Shown: piece after piece, positions 7,771 to 15,629 of the stretch | Position numbering within the stretch: the stretch's first letter is position 1 | Layout: every line of letters begins with the position of its first letter | NCBI GenBank assembly: GCA_017458125.1 | Contig: JAFTGB010000067.1 | Span: 1-48,351 of the forward strand | Reading direction: 5' to 3' | DNA length: 48,351 nt | Origin: Prevotella sp. | GTDB lineage: Bacteria; Bacteroidota; Bacteroidia; Bacteroidales; Bacteroidaceae | Position numbers and translations under genes: made by a program | Notes under the pieces: generated by a model | What the model was told of the DNA's origin: nothing | Databases searched by the model: none | Seen by the model: only the letters and a program-made list of their open reading frames with translations

Positions 7771-8535
7771 TTAAGTTAATTCCTTTATTCTTCTGATGAA
7801 CGACGCCAGGGCCTGGCCGGGGTCAGGCTCCCGCATGAACGTCTCGCCGATGAGAAAACCATGGAATCCGGCCTGACGCAAGTCGCTGACGGTCTGCGGA
7901 TTGCTGATGCCGCTTTCGCTGACTTTCACCGCGTCCTTTGGCAGCAGTTCGGCCAACCGGAAGCTGTTCTCCACATCGGTATGGAACGAGCCGAGGTTGC
8001 GGTTGTTGATGCCGCACAGGTCGGGACCTAATGCCGCATATTCCAGTTCGGCCTCGCTGTGCATCTCTAACAGCACTTCCAATCCCAAACTGTGTGCCTT
8101 GGACAGCAGTGCCGCACACTCCTGCTTGGTCAGACAGGCGGCGATGAGCAGCACCGCCGAGGCACCGCAGAACAGTGCTTCGTAGAGTTGCAGTTCGCTG
8201 ACAACGAAGTTCTTGTAGAGCACAGGCAGGGTGACACCGCTCTGGCGTGCCGTGCGGATGAAATCGTCGTGACCGCCGAAGTAGTGCTTGTCGGTCAGGA
8301 TGCTGAGGGCGGCGGCACCGTTCTGCTGGTAGCTCAGCGGGATGATGTCGGCACGGCCCTCCTCCTTAATCCAGCCCTTAGAGGGTGAGCGGCGCTTGAA
8401 CTCGGCGATGATGCCCGTTGTAGATGCTAACAGGGCCTCGCGCATGGACGGCTTTTTGGCTGTCATGCGCTCCAGCTCCACTTGCTTCGTGGCAATGATG
8501 TCGTGGAGGATGTCGGGAGTGGGTGATGTGGGCAT
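7771..8535 (-). CDS. trpC: Indole-3-glycerol phosphate synthase
   Basis: 254 residues. It closes the indole ring from CdRP. Diagnostic motifs are IIAEFKRRSPSKGWI with the catalytic Lys, SILTDKHYFGG, LYKNFV, LEMHSEAE, GINNRNLGSF and SESGISN. Single-domain form, matching the separate trpF. It begins 6 bp after the trpD stop, so it is translated within the operon. Confidence 0.97.
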   Translation of the reverse strand: MPTSPTPDILHDIIATKQVELERMTAKKPSMREALLASTTGIIAEFKRRSPSKGWIKEEGRADIIPLSYQQNGAAALSILTDKHYFGGHDDFIRTARQSGVTLPVLYKNFVVSELQLYEALFCGASAVLLIAACLTKQECAALLSKAHSLGLEVLLEMHSEAELEYAALGPDLCGINNRNLGSFHTDVENSFRLAELLPKDAVKVSESGISNPQTVSDLRQAGFHGFLIGETFMREPDPGQALASFIRRIKELT

Positions 8536-8541
8536 GGTGGG

Positions 8542-9552
8542 TTATGAGTTCAGTTCAACGAATTTCTTGAACGTGCGCAGGGCGGCACCGCTGTCTATCG
8601 ACTCGCGGGCTATCTGGATGCACTCCTCGATGGACTTTTCGCCGCGCTCCAGCACCTGGATGCCAAAGGCGGCATTGGCCAGCACGATGTTCTTCTGGGC
8701 GGGCAGCGAGCGGTTCTCCAACACGGCGTCGAAGATGTTTTTGGCCTCGACCTCGGTGGCACCGGCTACCAGCTCCTCAGGCCGCGCGGTGGCAAAGCCG
8801 ATGTCGGCAGGACTGAAGATGCGCTCGTACTGGTTGGTAGTAACCTTGAAGTCGCCGGTCAGCGAAATCTCATCGTAGCCGTCAATGCTGTTGACGATGC
8901 CGTAGTCAATGCCTAACCGCTGGTAGACCTGGTGGTAAAGGCGCATCTGGTCCAGGTTGGCTACACCGAGCAGCTGACAGCTGGGCTGGCTGGGGTTGAC
9001 TAACGGTCCCAACAGGTTAAAGATGGTGGGGAAGGGCAGGGCCTTGCGGATGGGACCTACGAACTTCATGGCCTTGGCAAACAGCTGGGCGTGCAGGTAG
9101 ACGATGCCAGCCTCATGCATGCAACGTTTCAACTGGTCGATGTCGTCGGTGAAGCGTACGCCATGCTGGGCGATGACGTTCGAGGCTCCGCTGGTCGATG
9201 TGGCGGCGTAGTTGCCGTGCTTGGCCACCTTGTAGCCTGCTCCGGCAATGACGAAGCAGCTGGTGGTAGATATGTTAAAAGTGTTCTTGCGGTCGCCGCC
9301 CGTGCCAACGACGTCGATGTAGCGGTCACAGTCCAAGGGTACGGGGACGCCCGTTTCCAAGATACCGTCGCGGAAGCCTAACAGTTCGTCGACGGTGACG
9401 CCACGCATCTGCAGGGTGGTGAGCAGAGCGGTAATCTGTTCGTTGGGGTACTCGCTCTGCGTGATTCCAATAAGGATTTGTTTCATTTCTTCACGAGACA
9501 GCTGCTCGTGGTTCAGCATCCTGTTCAGGATGTCTTTCATCGTCTGTGCCAT
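8542..9552 (-). CDS. trpD: Anthranilate phosphoribosyltransferase
   Basis: 336 residues, the usual length for the free-standing enzyme. It joins anthranilate to PRPP. The PRPP-binding loop VGTGGDRKNTFNIST is at residues 82-96, with KHGNYAATSTSGASN after it. LLGPLVNPS and the downstream acidic DE motif (GYDEISL) for magnesium are present. No glutaminase domain is fused; that function is the separate trpG upstream. Confidence 0.97.
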   Translation of the reverse strand: MAQTMKDILNRMLNHEQLSREEMKQILIGITQSEYPNEQITALLTTLQMRGVTVDELLGFRDGILETGVPVPLDCDRYIDVVGTGGDRKNTFNISTTSCFVIAGAGYKVAKHGNYAATSTSGASNVIAQHGVRFTDDIDQLKRCMHEAGIVYLHAQLFAKAMKFVGPIRKALPFPTIFNLLGPLVNPSQPSCQLLGVANLDQMRLYHQVYQRLGIDYGIVNSIDGYDEISLTGDFKVTTNQYERIFSPADIGFATARPEELVAGATEVEAKNIFDAVLENRSLPAQKNIVLANAAFGIQVLERGEKSIEECIQIARESIDSGAALRTFKKFVELNS

Positions 9553-9586
9553 TGTTTTTTTGTTTTTGTGGGTGTTGTGGGTGGAT

Positions 9587-10150
9587 TTAGAGGAACAGCC
9601 AGTTCTGTAGCATCTTCTTGCCGTCAGGGGTCAGGACACTCTCGGGGTGGAACTGGATGCCGCGGACGTTCAGCTCGCGGTGGCGCAGGGCCATGATGTA
9701 GCCCTCGTCGCTGACAGCCGTGACCTCCAAACAGGAGGGTAGGGCGTCTGCTGACACTACCCACGAGTGGTAGCGCCCTACGGTGATGTCGCTGTCGAGA
9801 CCGCTGAAGATGGGGTCGTCGGCCACGATGTGGCAGGGTGTGGCTACGCCGTGGAACACGTCGCTGAGGTTTTCGAGCTTGGCACCGAACACCTCGCCGA
9901 TGGCCTGATGGCCTAAGCATACACCAAGGATGGGCTTGCGGCCGGCGTAGGTGCGGATGACGTCGAGCAGCAGTCCTGCTTCAGACGGTATGCCGGGACC
10001 CGGCGAGAGGATGATTTTGGAGTAGTCCTCCAGGTCGTCTATGTTGAACTGGTCGTTGCGCACGACTGTTACCTCTGTGCCTAACTCGCGCACTAAGTGG
10101 GCCAGATTGTAGGTGAACGAGTCGTAGTTGTCGATGATTACTATCTTCAT
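9587..10150 (-). CDS. trpG: Anthranilate synthase component II (glutamine amidotransferase)
   Basis: 187 residues, a class I glutaminase that feeds ammonia to TrpE. The oxyanion strand SPGPG (49-53) and nucleophile elbow GVCLGHQAIGE with Cys78 are visible, and the catalytic His-Glu pair is in IQFHPES. It follows trpE with a 6-bp gap, consistent with a stoichiometric complex. In some bacteria this subunit also serves PabB; no pabB is visible here. Confidence 0.96.
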   Translation of the reverse strand: MKIVIIDNYDSFTYNLAHLVRELGTEVTVVRNDQFNIDDLEDYSKIILSPGPGIPSEAGLLLDVIRTYAGRKPILGVCLGHQAIGEVFGAKLENLSDVFHGVATPCHIVADDPIFSGLDSDITVGRYHSWVVSADALPSCLEVTAVSDEGYIMALRHRELNVRGIQFHPESVLTPDGKKMLQNWLFL

Positions 10151-10156
10151 AACGTT

Positions 10157-11569
10157 TTACATTTTTTCTGCCATGGTGATGGCGCGCCGCAGTGCGCCCA
10201 GTTTGTTGTTCACTTCCTGCAACTCGTACTCTTCGTTGCTCTTGGCTACGATGCCGCCACCGGCTTGGAACCACAGCTCGCCGTTGCGTGAGACGAAGGT
10301 GCGGATGGTGATGGCTTGGTTGAGCGAGCCGTCCAGGCCGATGATGCCGATGCAGCCGCCATAGGCACCGCGGTTGTGCGGCTCATACTCAGAGATGAGC
10401 TGCATGGCTCTGACCTTGGGTGCACCGCTCAGCGTGCCGGCGGGGAAGGTGTCGATAAATGTCTTGACGGGGTCGGCATTGGTGTTCAGCTCTCCGCTGA
10501 CGCGGCTGACTAAGTGGATGACGTGCGAGTAATACTGTATGTCTTTGTAGAAGTCCACCTTCACGTCGTGGCAGTTGCGCGACAGGTCGTTGCGGGCCAG
10601 GTCGACCAGCATGACGTGCTCGGCATTCTCCTTGGGGTCGTTGCGCAGAAATTCTGCTCCCTTCTTGTCTGTCTCGGTGTCGCCCGTGCGCTTGGTGGTT
10701 CCGGCAATGGGGTCGATGTATGCTTTCCGGCCTTCTATCCTACAGTGTGTCTCGGGCGAGGAGCCGAAGATGCGGAAACCGCCGAAGTCGAAGTAGAACA
10801 GGTAAGGGCTGGGGTTGATGCTGCGCAGGGCGCGGTACAGTTTGAAGTCGTCGCCCTCGTAGGGCTGGATGAAACGGCGTGAGAGCACTATCTGGAACAC
10901 GTCACCTCTCAGACAGTGCTGTATGCCGCGGCGGATGTTGGCCTTGTGCTCGTCGTCGGTCAGCGTCGACCGCACGTCGCCCACGGGGTGGAAGTCGTAG
11001 GCTTTGACGTTGTCACGGTTCATGGCTTTCAGTATGGTAGCCAAAGCGTCTGCTCCACTGACGGCCTCCGAGGAGGACTCCAGCGCGATGACCCGCAACA
11101 GGTTGTTGTGGTGGTCGAACACGATGACCTCCTTATACAGGATATACAGCAGGTCGGGGGCGTCGTTCTTGTTCTGCGTCTCGTCCTTGACGGCGATGTT
11201 CTCGAAGTAGCGTACGGCGTTGAACGACGTGTAGCCGAAGAGTCCGCAGTTGTCGGCATCGTCACCCTCCACCTGTATGCAGTCGATGAGGGCATGGATA
11301 GCCTCTGCCGTGCCGAAGTCGGCAGTGAGCTTGAGGCGAAGGTTGGTGCCGTCGGGGTAGCTGACGGTGGCTATGCCGTGGCCCACGGCTACCGATGCTA
11401 TGGGATGTATGCCAATGAACGAGCGCGAGTTGGCGGGGTCGTGGTAGTCCGAACTCTCCATCAGTGCTGACTGCGGGTAGAGGTCGCGCAGTCGCATGTA
11501 GACACCTACTGGCGTGTAAAGGTCGGCCAGTATGGTTTGCGATATGGTGTTGTATTTAAAGGTATTCAT
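10157..11569 (-). CDS. trpE: Anthranilate synthase component I
   Basis: 470 residues. With TrpG it converts chorismate and glutamine to anthranilate. The chorismate-binding core shows FGSSPETH, DPIAGTTKRTG, ENAEHVMLVDLARND, TFPAGTLSGAPKVRAM, GAYGGCIGI and FQAGGGIVAKSNEEYE. Near the N-terminus, LMESSD (37-42) corresponds to the LLES-type motif of the tryptophan feedback site, so allosteric inhibition by Trp is likely in addition to attenuation upstream. Confidence 0.97.
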   Translation of the reverse strand: MNTFKYNTISQTILADLYTPVGVYMRLRDLYPQSALMESSDYHDPANSRSFIGIHPIASVAVGHGIATVSYPDGTNLRLKLTADFGTAEAIHALIDCIQVEGDDADNCGLFGYTSFNAVRYFENIAVKDETQNKNDAPDLLYILYKEVIVFDHHNNLLRVIALESSSEAVSGADALATILKAMNRDNVKAYDFHPVGDVRSTLTDDEHKANIRRGIQHCLRGDVFQIVLSRRFIQPYEGDDFKLYRALRSINPSPYLFYFDFGGFRIFGSSPETHCRIEGRKAYIDPIAGTTKRTGDTETDKKGAEFLRNDPKENAEHVMLVDLARNDLSRNCHDVKVDFYKDIQYYSHVIHLVSRVSGELNTNADPVKTFIDTFPAGTLSGAPKVRAMQLISEYEPHNRGAYGGCIGIIGLDGSLNQAITIRTFVSRNGELWFQAGGGIVAKSNEEYELQEVNNKLGALRRAITMAEKM

Positions 11570-11599
11570 AATTTTCAGTCTTCATATTTCTTTCAACAT

Positions 11600-12802
11600 T
11601 CAGAACGCTCCATATTCTCCGGCCAGCTCCTTGTTGTTCAGGTAGGTCTCCACGTCCTTGTCGCCGCGGCCGCTGACCGTCAGCACCACCACGTCGTCCG
11701 GTCGGAACTTCATCTTCGACAGGGCGGCAATGGCGTGGGCGCTCTCTATGGCAGGGATGATACCCTCCATGCGTGTCAGCTCGTAGCCGCCACGGATAGC
11801 CTCGTCGTCGTTGATGCTCAGCACTTTGGTACGTCCCTGCCGTGCCATGTTGCAATGCATGGGCCCCACGCCGGGGTAGTCGAGTCCTGCCGAGATGGTG
11901 AAGGCTTCCTGTATCTGGCCGTCGTCGTCCTGCATTACCAGCATCTTGGCACCGTGCAGGATGCCCACCGTGCCGCGGTGGATGGTGGCTGCCGTGTAGT
12001 CGGTGTCCCAGCCGTGGCCGCCGGCTTCGGCCAGCACTATTTTTACGCGTTCATCGTCCATGTAGTGGTAGATGGTGCCTGCCGCATTGCTGCCGCCGCC
12101 GATGCAGGCCACTAAGTAGTCGGGATAGTTGCGGCCTACCTTCTCTTCGAGCTGCCATTTGATTTCCTCCGAGATGACGCTCTGCATGCGTGCCACTAAG
12201 TCGGGGTAGGGGTGCGGTCCCATGGTTGAGCCGACAATGTAGAAGGTGTCGGCAGGGTGGCAGCACCAGTCGCGGATGGCCTCTGAACAGGCGTCGCTCA
12301 GCGTCATGTTTCCTGTGCGCACGGGATGTACCGTAGCCCCCAGCATCTTCATGCGCTCCACGTTGGTGTGTTGCCGTTCCACGTCGGTGGCACCCATGAA
12401 TATTTCGCACTGCATGCCCATCAGGGCACACACTGTGGCTGTGGCCACGCCGTGCTGGCCGGCCCCCGTCTCGGCGATGATGCGTGTCTTGCCCATCTTG
12501 CGGGCCAGCAGTATCTGTCCGATGGTGTTGTTGATTTTGTGCGCTCCCGTATGGTTGAGGTCTTCGCGCTTCAGGTACAGCTGACAACCGTACTTCTGGC
12601 TCATGCGGCTGGCATAGTAGAGCGGACTGGGCCGGCCCACGTAGTCGCGCAGCAGGGCGTGGTATTCGCGCTTGAACTCGTCCGTCTCAATGATGCCAAG
12701 GTACTGCTCCTGCAGGTTGCGCACCGTGGCGTAGAGAATTTCTGGCACGTAGGCTCCGCCAAATTCTCCGTAAAATCCTTTCTCGTCTACTTGGTAGTTC
12801 AT
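11600..12802 (-). CDS. trpB: Tryptophan synthase beta subunit
   Basis: 400 residues from MNYQVDEKGFYGEFGGAYVP, the usual Bacteroidetes TrpB start. An in-frame extension up to 12895 overlaps the attenuator and is rejected. PLP-dependent condensation of indole with serine: the Schiff-base lysine is in HTGAHKINN (Lys89), the phosphate loop is GGGSNAAG, and ETGAGQHG lines the active site. It is first in the operon (order B-E-G-D-C-F-A), far from its partner trpA at the end. A 30-bp spacer separates it from trpE. Confidence 0.96.
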   Translation of the reverse strand: MNYQVDEKGFYGEFGGAYVPEILYATVRNLQEQYLGIIETDEFKREYHALLRDYVGRPSPLYYASRMSQKYGCQLYLKREDLNHTGAHKINNTIGQILLARKMGKTRIIAETGAGQHGVATATVCALMGMQCEIFMGATDVERQHTNVERMKMLGATVHPVRTGNMTLSDACSEAIRDWCCHPADTFYIVGSTMGPHPYPDLVARMQSVISEEIKWQLEEKVGRNYPDYLVACIGGGSNAAGTIYHYMDDERVKIVLAEAGGHGWDTDYTAATIHRGTVGILHGAKMLVMQDDDGQIQEAFTISAGLDYPGVGPMHCNMARQGRTKVLSINDDEAIRGGYELTRMEGIIPAIESAHAIAALSKMKFRPDDVVVLTVSGRGDKDVETYLNNKELAGEYGAF

Positions 12803-12835
12803 ATTGTCTGTTGTTATGTTGGATATTCTGCTGTT

Positions 12836-12875
12836 AAAAGAAAAGAGGACCGCCGCGTTACCGACGAGCCCTCTT
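12836..12875 (-). terminator. trp operon attenuator hairpin
   Basis: On the minus strand AAGAGGGCUCGUCG pairs with CGGCGGUCCUCUU (about 13 bp with one bulged C, loop GUAACG), followed directly by UUUCUUUU. It lies 42 nt after the leader-peptide stop and 34 nt before the trpB start. This is the position and form of a transcription attenuator controlled by translation of the Trp-rich leader. Confidence 0.85.
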
Positions 12876-12916
12876 ATCTTCATGACAACATGCAATGGCT
12901 TCGTACCCCGCGACTG

Positions 12917-12964
12917 TTACTGTCTCGAGCTGCGCCACCACCAGATGTTGTTCATTGTTGTCAT
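12917..12964 (-). CDS. trp leader peptide with three tandem Trp codons
   Basis: A 15-codon ORF reads MTTMNNIWWWRSSRQ and stop. Three consecutive TGG codons lie at 12943-12935. The promoter is immediately upstream and the attenuator hairpin downstream. When charged tRNA-Trp is scarce, a ribosome stalled at WWW should prevent terminator folding. This arrangement corresponds to the Bacteroid-trp RNA described from comparative genomics of Bacteroidetes trp operons; the family match was made by layout, not by a search. Confidence 0.85.
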   Translation of the reverse strand: MTTMNNIWWWRSSRQ

Positions 12965-12997
12965 TGTGTTGTCTAGTTTTGTTTTGATTTACGGTTG

Positions 12998-13028
12998 CAA
13001 AATTACATGTTTTCTTTTAATCTGCAAA
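12998..13028 (-). promoter_or_regulatory. trp operon promoter
   Basis: On the minus strand TTTG (13028-13025), a 19-bp spacer, and TAATTTTG (13005-12998). This is a full Bacteroidetes consensus, about 34 bp upstream of the leader-peptide ATG. Confidence 0.85.
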
Positions 13029-13099
13029 CTTTTTTGCTTTTTTTTTATAATTCTGTAATAAAAGTTGCTTCAAAACTTGCATTTTCAAACTAAAATGTT

Positions 13100-13107
13100 T
13101 ATATTTG
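13100..13107 (+). promoter_or_regulatory. -7 box (TATATTTG) of the candidate sRNA
   Basis: Exact TAnnTTTG on the plus strand with CTTG at 13076-13079, a near match to the -33 TTTG at a 20-bp spacer. No protein gene follows on this strand for more than 1 kb. Confidence 0.5.
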
Positions 13108-13112
13108 CCACC

Positions 13113-13192
13113 GATAAGCCTTTTGAGACAGTTGTCCAATGGCTTATCAGATTTTTGTAGAGGTTGGTAGCGTCCTGCACCAACCTCTTTTC
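13113..13192 (+). ncRNA. Candidate intergenic small RNA
   Basis: It starts just after a TATATTTG box and contains GATAAGCC...GGCTTATC (8-bp perfect stem). A second stem, AGAGGTTGGT/ACCAACCTCT (13159-13168 with 13179-13188, loop of 10), is followed by TTTTC, an intrinsic-terminator layout. The ~80-nt product has no credible ORF. It sits between the trp promoter and the glucokinase 3' end, opposite in strand to both. A second, stronger hairpin lies at 13198-13234 with a U-rich tail. The second sRNA stem could alternatively act in termination of glucokinase transcripts on the other strand, but there it lacks a U-tract. Confidence 0.45.
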
Positions 13193-13197
13193 AATAA

Positions 13198-13250
13198 AAT
13201 GAGGAATGAGAGTTGTCATTTCTCATTCCTCATTTCTTATTTTTTATTTC
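13198..13250 (+). terminator. Strong hairpin with U-rich tail
   Basis: AATGAGGAATGAGA pairs perfectly with TCTCATTCCTCATT (14 bp, 9-nt loop), followed by TCTTATTTTTTATTTC. As a terminator it fits the plus strand best, backing up the candidate sRNA. The arms are made of the ATGAG-type spacer repeat seen elsewhere in the window, so it may be a mobile spacer sequence used as a terminator. Confidence 0.45.
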
Positions 13251-13261
13251 TTATTTTCTTT

Positions 13262-14245
13262 TTAGATTTCCCAGCCTATGGCCGAAGCACCCAGCACAGC
13301 AGCCGACGCACCGTCCAGACCGCTGACCAGGAACTGGGCCTTGCCGCGGAAGATAGGTAGCACATGCTCGTCGTACGACTTCTTGATGGGGTTCATAATC
13401 AGGTCGCCGGCCTTGACCATGCCGCCGAAGAAGATGAAGGCTTCAGGACTGCTGAAGGCTGCAAAGTCGGCGCAGGCCTCACCCAGCATCTTGCCAGTGA
13501 ACTCGTATATCTCCTTGGCCAGCTCGTCGCCCTTGCCGGCAGCGATGGACACGTCGAGCGACGTGATGTCTTCGGGGTTCATCTCGCGCAGAATGCTGGG
13601 ACGCTGTGTCGTCGACAGCAGCTCGCGGGCAGTGCGGGCCACACCCGTTGCCGAGCAGTAGGCCTCCAAACAGCCTGTGCGTCCGCAACCGCAGCTGCGT
13701 CCTTCGGCACCGCGCACCATGGTGACGTGTCCCAGTTCACCGGCGAAACCGTCGTGACCGTACAGCAGCTGTCCGTTGACGACGATGCCCGAGCCAACGC
13801 CCGTGCCCAAGGTGATGACGATGAAGTTCTTCATGCCACGGGCCACACCATACACCATCTCACCGATGGCGGCGGCATTGGCGTCGTTGGTCAGTGCCAC
13901 GGGGATGCCGTTCAGGCGTTCGCTGAACAGCTGTGCCAGAGGTACCACGGTGTCGTGTGCCCAAGGCAGGTTGGGAGCCTTCTCAATGGTGCCCTTGTAG
14001 TAGTTGCCGTTAGGAGCGCCGATACCCATGGCTTTGATCTTCTCTATGCCTCCTACCTGTTCGATGATGGGTTGCAGGGCCTCTACCGACGCCTTCACAT
14101 AGTCCTCGGCAGAGGTGTAGCCGCCCGTCTTGATGGCTGTTGTTGCCTTGATTTCTCCACGTGCGTCCACGATACCGAAGACGGAGTTAGTGCCTCCTAA
14201 GTCCAAGCCGATGACATACGGCTTAATTCCTTGTTGTTCAATCAT
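13262..14245 (-). CDS. glk: ROK-family glucokinase
   Basis: 327 residues from MIEQQGIKPYVIGLDLGGTN; the longer in-frame extension runs through the promoter and is rejected. It has the phosphate-1 ATP motif GLDLGGTNSVFG, the sugar-binding NDANAAAIGE, GTGVGSGIVVNGQ, and the ROK zinc-site signature (CGCGRTGCLEAY) with the GELGHVTMV histidine stretch. It likely phosphorylates glucose in the cytoplasm; other ROK sugar kinases (mannose, N-acetylmannosamine) or a ROK fold without HTH cannot be excluded. It is monocistronic, with its own consensus promoter at 14290-14320. Confidence 0.9.
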   Translation of the reverse strand: MIEQQGIKPYVIGLDLGGTNSVFGIVDARGEIKATTAIKTGGYTSAEDYVKASVEALQPIIEQVGGIEKIKAMGIGAPNGNYYKGTIEKAPNLPWAHDTVVPLAQLFSERLNGIPVALTNDANAAAIGEMVYGVARGMKNFIVITLGTGVGSGIVVNGQLLYGHDGFAGELGHVTMVRGAEGRSCGCGRTGCLEAYCSATGVARTARELLSTTQRPSILREMNPEDITSLDVSIAAGKGDELAKEIYEFTGKMLGEACADFAAFSSPEAFIFFGGMVKAGDLIMNPIKKSYDEHVLPIFRGKAQFLVSGLDGASAAVLGASAIGWEI

Positions 14246-14289
14246 GATGTTGTTATGTTTTAAGTTGTAAATAGCTCGGTTGTGAGGCA

Positions 14290-14320
14290 CAAAGTTATGA
14301 AAAAAGCGTGATAAACCAAA
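14290..14320 (-). promoter_or_regulatory. Glucokinase promoter
   Basis: On the minus strand TTTG (14320-14317), a 19-bp spacer, and TAACTTTG (14297-14290), 45 bp before the ATG. Full consensus. Confidence 0.8.
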
Positions 14321-14359
14321 GATTTGAGCAAAAAAACTCATTATTTCGCATAAAAATTG

Positions 14360-14367
14360 TAACTTTG
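14360..14367 (+). promoter_or_regulatory. -7 box (TAACTTTG) next to the LysE start codon
   Basis: An exact TAnnTTTG box ends 8 bp before ATG 14376. The expected start point (about 5-7 bp after the box) leaves almost no 5' UTR. No TTTG -33 box is seen at the usual spacing. Confidence 0.5.
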
Positions 14368-14375
14368 CAGCCGAT

Positions 14376-15038
14376 ATGCTGTTCCCAATACATATTAATA
14401 TTGTAGACCTTGTCTTCAAAGGCATGCTGATAGGCGTGGTGGCCTCTGCACCTATGGGGCCTGTCGGCGTGTTATGCGTGCAGCGCACGCTGAACAAAGG
14501 ACGCTGGTATGGTTTCGTGACTGGTGTCGGGGCTGCTGTCAGCGACATCATCTATGCTGGTATCACGGGTTTCGGCATGGCTTTTGTGATGGACTTTATC
14601 AGCAACGAGCAGAACAAGTTCTACTTGCAGATTATAGGCAGCCTGCTGCTGCTGGCCTTCGGCATTTTCACATGGCGCAGCGACCCCACGCGTAACATGC
14701 ACCAGTCGGGACTGCACAAGGGCTCGCTGTGGTATAACACGTGGACGGCTTTCATCGTCACTTTCTCCAATCCGCTCATCGTCTTCCTCTTCATGGCACT
14801 CTTCGCACAGTTTGCCTTTGTCATTCCTGACCGGCCTTTCGAAATGGTGGTCGGCTTTGCCAGCATAGTGGGCGGAGCCCTGTTGTGGTGGTACGGCCTG
14901 TCGTGGCTGGTGGACAAGATTCGGGCGAAGTTCGACGAGAATGGTATCCGTCTCATCAATCAGATCATAGGTGTTGCGGTTATCATTGGCAGCGTTGTCA
15001 TGCTGCTGGGTACAACAACCAACCTTTTGCGCTGGTAG
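14376..15038 (+). CDS. LysE-family amino-acid exporter
   Basis: 220 residues with about six hydrophobic segments. The family N-terminus is clear: FKGMLIGVVASAPMGPVGVLC, followed by QRTLNKGRWYGFVTGVGAAV. Homologs export lysine, homoserine, threonine or other amino acids; the substrate cannot be told from sequence. The start is supported by the usual spacing from the N-terminus to SAPMGPVG. It opens a long plus-strand run of housekeeping genes and is divergent from glucokinase. Confidence 0.88.
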   Translation: MLFPIHINIVDLVFKGMLIGVVASAPMGPVGVLCVQRTLNKGRWYGFVTGVGAAVSDIIYAGITGFGMAFVMDFISNEQNKFYLQIIGSLLLLAFGIFTWRSDPTRNMHQSGLHKGSLWYNTWTAFIVTFSNPLIVFLFMALFAQFAFVIPDRPFEMVVGFASIVGGALLWWYGLSWLVDKIRAKFDENGIRLINQIIGVAVIIGSVVMLLGTTTNLLRW

Positions 15039-15086
15039 TGAATTAGAAATAGTAAATCGTAAATCGTTAAATAGTAAATTATCAAG

Positions 15087-15629
15087 GTGTTTATTGCACA
15101 GGAGTTACGCAAGTCCAACATCGCCGAATACCTGCTCTACATGTGGCAGGTAGAGGACACCATACGGGCCTTCGGTTGTTCGCTATCGAGAATACGCCGA
15201 GAGTACATAGACCACTTCGACTATACCGAAGAGCAGAAAGAGGATGAGGCCGACTGGTTTGGCAATCTCATCCGCATGATGAATCAGGAAGGCTGCCGAG
15301 AGCGCGGCCACCTGCAAATCAACAAGGTTGTCATGATGCAGTTGCAGGAGTTGCACCAGCAACTGCTCTCCTCGTCCAAGTTCCCATTTTACAATAGTGA
15401 GTATTACAAGGTGCTGCCCTACATCGTAGAGCTGCGCAACCATGGTGCCGACAAGCAGGAGAACGAGATAGAGACGTGCTTCAACTCGCTCTACGGCGTG
15501 ATGATGCTCCGTCTGCAGAAGAAGGAGATTACGCCCAACACGCAACATGCTGTAAAGGAGATATCGACGTTCATCGGCATGCTGAACGACTACTATTTAA
15601 AAGACAAGCAAGAACCCTTGGAGTTTTGA
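15087..15629 (+). CDS. DUF4924 family protein
   Basis: 180 residues from a GTG start (MFIAQELRKSNIAEYLLYMWQVEDTIRAF, the usual DUF4924 N-terminus, which fixes the start). Mostly helical and soluble with no known function. The family is restricted to Bacteroidetes. The stop is immediately followed by the rfbD ATG, so the two are probably translationally coupled. The upstream spacer carries AAATCGTAAATC-type repeats. Confidence 0.8.
   Translation: MFIAQELRKSNIAEYLLYMWQVEDTIRAFGCSLSRIRREYIDHFDYTEEQKEDEADWFGNLIRMMNQEGCRERGHLQINKVVMMQLQELHQQLLSSSKFPFYNSEYYKVLPYIVELRNHGADKQENEIETCFNSLYGVMMLRLQKKEITPNTQHAVKEISTFIGMLNDYYLKDKQEPLEF

Noticed and set aside
11600-12895. Longer trpB starting at 12895
   Set aside because: The extra 31 codons run through the attenuator hairpin, and the family N-terminus begins at MNYQVDEKG (12802).
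13262-14551. Glucokinase extended to 14551
   Set aside because: The extension crosses its own promoter and the start of the divergent LysE gene.
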